Assembly (NCBI GenBank): GCA_028691095.1
Contig: JAQUZZ010000007.1
Span: 1-14,972, forward strand
Source: Alistipes sp.
GTDB taxonomy: Bacteria > Bacteroidota > Bacteroidia > Bacteroidales > Rikenellaceae
Length of the DNA stretch: 14,972 nt
Direction: 5' to 3'
Positions 13,388 through 14,972 of this stretch are shown in pieces. A model generated the notes under the pieces. The model saw only the letters and a list, made by a program, of their open reading frames with translations, was not told where the DNA came from and searched no databases. The stretch's first letter is position 1. Each line of letters starts with the position of its first letter. The position numbers were made by a program, and so were the translations under genes.

Positions 13388-13462
13388 GTAACAGGGAGAG
13401 AGGGGGCGTGAGAGGGCGTGAAAAGTACGAGAGGGCGAAAGGTGAAGGCGTGAGGGTGTGAG
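13388..13462. repeat. Degenerate G-rich tandem repeat
   Basis: Imperfect copies of GGGCGTGAGA recur on the plus strand (GGGGGCGTGAGA, GGGCGTGAAA, GAGGGCGAAA, AAGGCGTGAG, GGTGTGAGA). The stretch lies just downstream of mtgA on the minus strand and is strongly purine/pyrimidine biased. It may be slipped-strand sequence or a weak transcription-end signal. Nothing else was seen between 13259 and 13481. Confidence 0.45.
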
Positions 13463-13481
13463 ATGCCTCTTTACGGTTTTT

Positions 13482-14165
13482 CTATTTTCCTAACTCTACG
13501 GGTCCGACCATGTTCATCAAATCGCGCACACGACCCGCACGACGTACCATGTAGTTGGAAGGGGCTTGAAGTTTCATCCGGATGGGATTGGGGAGCACGG
13601 TGGCGATCATGGATGCCTCGTGACGGTTCAAGTCTTCGGCCGGTTTGGCATAGATCTCTCGTGCTGGAGCCTCGACACCATACATACTGGCTCCGGTTTC
13701 GATGACATTCAGATAGACCTCCATGATGCGCTCTTTGCTCCATACAGATTCGATCAGAAAGGTGTAATACGCTTCGATGCCTTTGCGAAACCAGGTGCGC
13801 GAGGGGGGACAGAAGACGTTCTTGGCTGTTTGCTGCGTGATGGTGCTGCCTCCGCGAAGCCGTTTGCCTTCGCGATTCTCGTCCATGGCTTGATTGATGG
13901 CCTCCCAGTCGAAACCTCGGTGGGTGAGGAAGTTATTATCCTCTGTGGCAATGACCGCCTGCACCATCCAGTGGGAGATCCGTTGCAGTGGCACCCATTT
14001 TGAATGGATCGGCAGAGGAGCATCCCCCGCGGGAACGATCATGCGGATGACCTTCAGGGGTGTGACCGTGACGGGAACCACTCGCAAGAACACCACGGTG
14101 CACAACGAGAAGGTCACAAAAAAGAGCGTCAGATAGACGCAAAGTCGAAATAGATAACGTATCAC
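13482..14165 (-). CDS. mtgA: Monofunctional biosynthetic peptidoglycan transglycosylase
   Basis: A 227-residue GT51-family enzyme that polymerises lipid II into glycan strands at the outer face of the inner membrane. Residues about 4-30 form one membrane anchor. Catalytic motifs follow in order: ATEDNNFLTHRGFDWEAI with the catalytic Glu75, RGGSTITQQTAKNVF (104-118), KERIMEVYLNVIETG (144-158) and EASMIATVLPNP (183-194). There is no penicillin-binding domain, so it is the monofunctional type and has normal length. The only in-frame ATG codons lie beyond the membrane segment. I chose the GTG at 14165 (reading MIRYLFRLCVYL). A longer TTG start at 14246 would lie inside the probable promoter -7 box, so it should not be transcribed. 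The gene is convergent with dsbD and divergent from nifJ. Confidence 0.93.
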   Translation of the reverse strand: MIRYLFRLCVYLTLFFVTFSLCTVVFLRVVPVTVTPLKVIRMIVPAGDAPLPIHSKWVPLQRISHWMVQAVIATEDNNFLTHRGFDWEAINQAMDENREGKRLRGGSTITQQTAKNVFCPPSRTWFRKGIEAYYTFLIESVWSKERIMEVYLNVIETGASMYGVEAPAREIYAKPAEDLNRHEASMIATVLPNPIRMKLQAPSNYMVRRAGRVRDLMNMVGPVELGK

Positions 14166-14243
14166 GAGTGCAACATCAAAAAAGAGGGATACTCTGCTGT
14201 GTATGAATACTCCGCCCTTTGGCGGTTTCTCTAACAAACAGGG

Positions 14244-14251
14244 CAAAAATA
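14244..14251 (-). promoter_or_regulatory. Probable promoter -7 box of mtgA
   Basis: On the minus strand TATTTTTG matches TAnnTTTG; no clear TTTG lies 19-21 nt upstream. It gives a leader of about 70 nt to the GTG at 14165 and argues against the longer TTG start. Confidence 0.45.
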
Positions 14252-14315
14252 ATATAATTTTTCACATTTAAGCAGGAAAAATAGAGGTTTTTATACGGAT
14301 TTCGCGGATTCACCG

Positions 14316-14323
14316 TATATTTG
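14316..14323 (+). promoter_or_regulatory. Probable promoter -7 box of nifJ
   Basis: TATATTTG matches TAnnTTTG exactly, followed by GCG as in many Bacteroidetes promoters. The -33 position is only T-rich. It predicts a leader of about 50 nt before the ATG at 14380. Confidence 0.6.
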
Positions 14324-14334
14324 CGCCAAAGTAA

Positions 14335-14972
<638 letters not shown>

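Overview
This window looks like a piece of a Bacteroidales chromosome; family and genus cannot be fixed from it. The evidence is the gene set (long glutamine-dependent NAD synthase, one-piece pyruvate:ferredoxin oxidoreductase, WaaA, DsbD, rubrerythrin, exported GH2 enzyme), signal peptides ending in A|Q, few Shine-Dalgarno sequences, and several promoters of the Bacteroidetes type (TTTG, 19-21 nt, TAnnTTTG). GC content looks moderate, roughly 50-55%. No insertion sequence, phage gene, CRISPR array or rRNA was seen.

Layout. Positions 1-3882 are all on the minus strand: the 5' part of a GH2 glycosidase gene (cut at its catalytic Glu), a tRNA-Gln with its own promoter and terminator, waaA (Kdo transferase), and a Crp/Fnr-family regulator followed by three consecutive hairpins. 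From 4329 the plus strand carries nadE and a small exported protein of unknown function. That protein gene converges on rubrerythrin (minus) across a nearly perfect bidirectional terminator. Rubrerythrin is divergent from a large PurF-like amidotransferase gene (plus), and the 481-bp region between them holds two recognisable promoters. dsbD (plus) follows and converges on mtgA (minus). mtgA is divergent from a nifJ/PFOR gene that runs off the right edge.

The genes are mainly housekeeping: NAD synthesis, purine-type amidotransfer, LPS core, peptidoglycan polymerisation, periplasmic thiol redox, peroxide defence and anaerobic pyruvate oxidation. NadE, rubrerythrin, DsbD and PFOR suit an anaerobe with oxidative-stress defence, but no single operon unites them.

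The most unusual signal is non-coding. A short oriented element, GCAC-RRD-GTGC followed by N-K-A-R-A-W, occurs five times between 4309 and 8631. All five copies are intergenic: four upstream of nadE, the small exported protein, rubrerythrin and the PurF-like gene in the same orientation as the gene, and one just after rubrerythrin on its strand. I saw no other copy of GCAC-N3-GTGC in the window. The nadE and PurF-like leaders also contain inverted repeats that could form larger, partly competing RNA structures. The rubrerythrin promoter has an 8-bp direct repeat spaced by exactly two helical turns next to its -33 box. These are the best candidates for undescribed regulation here.
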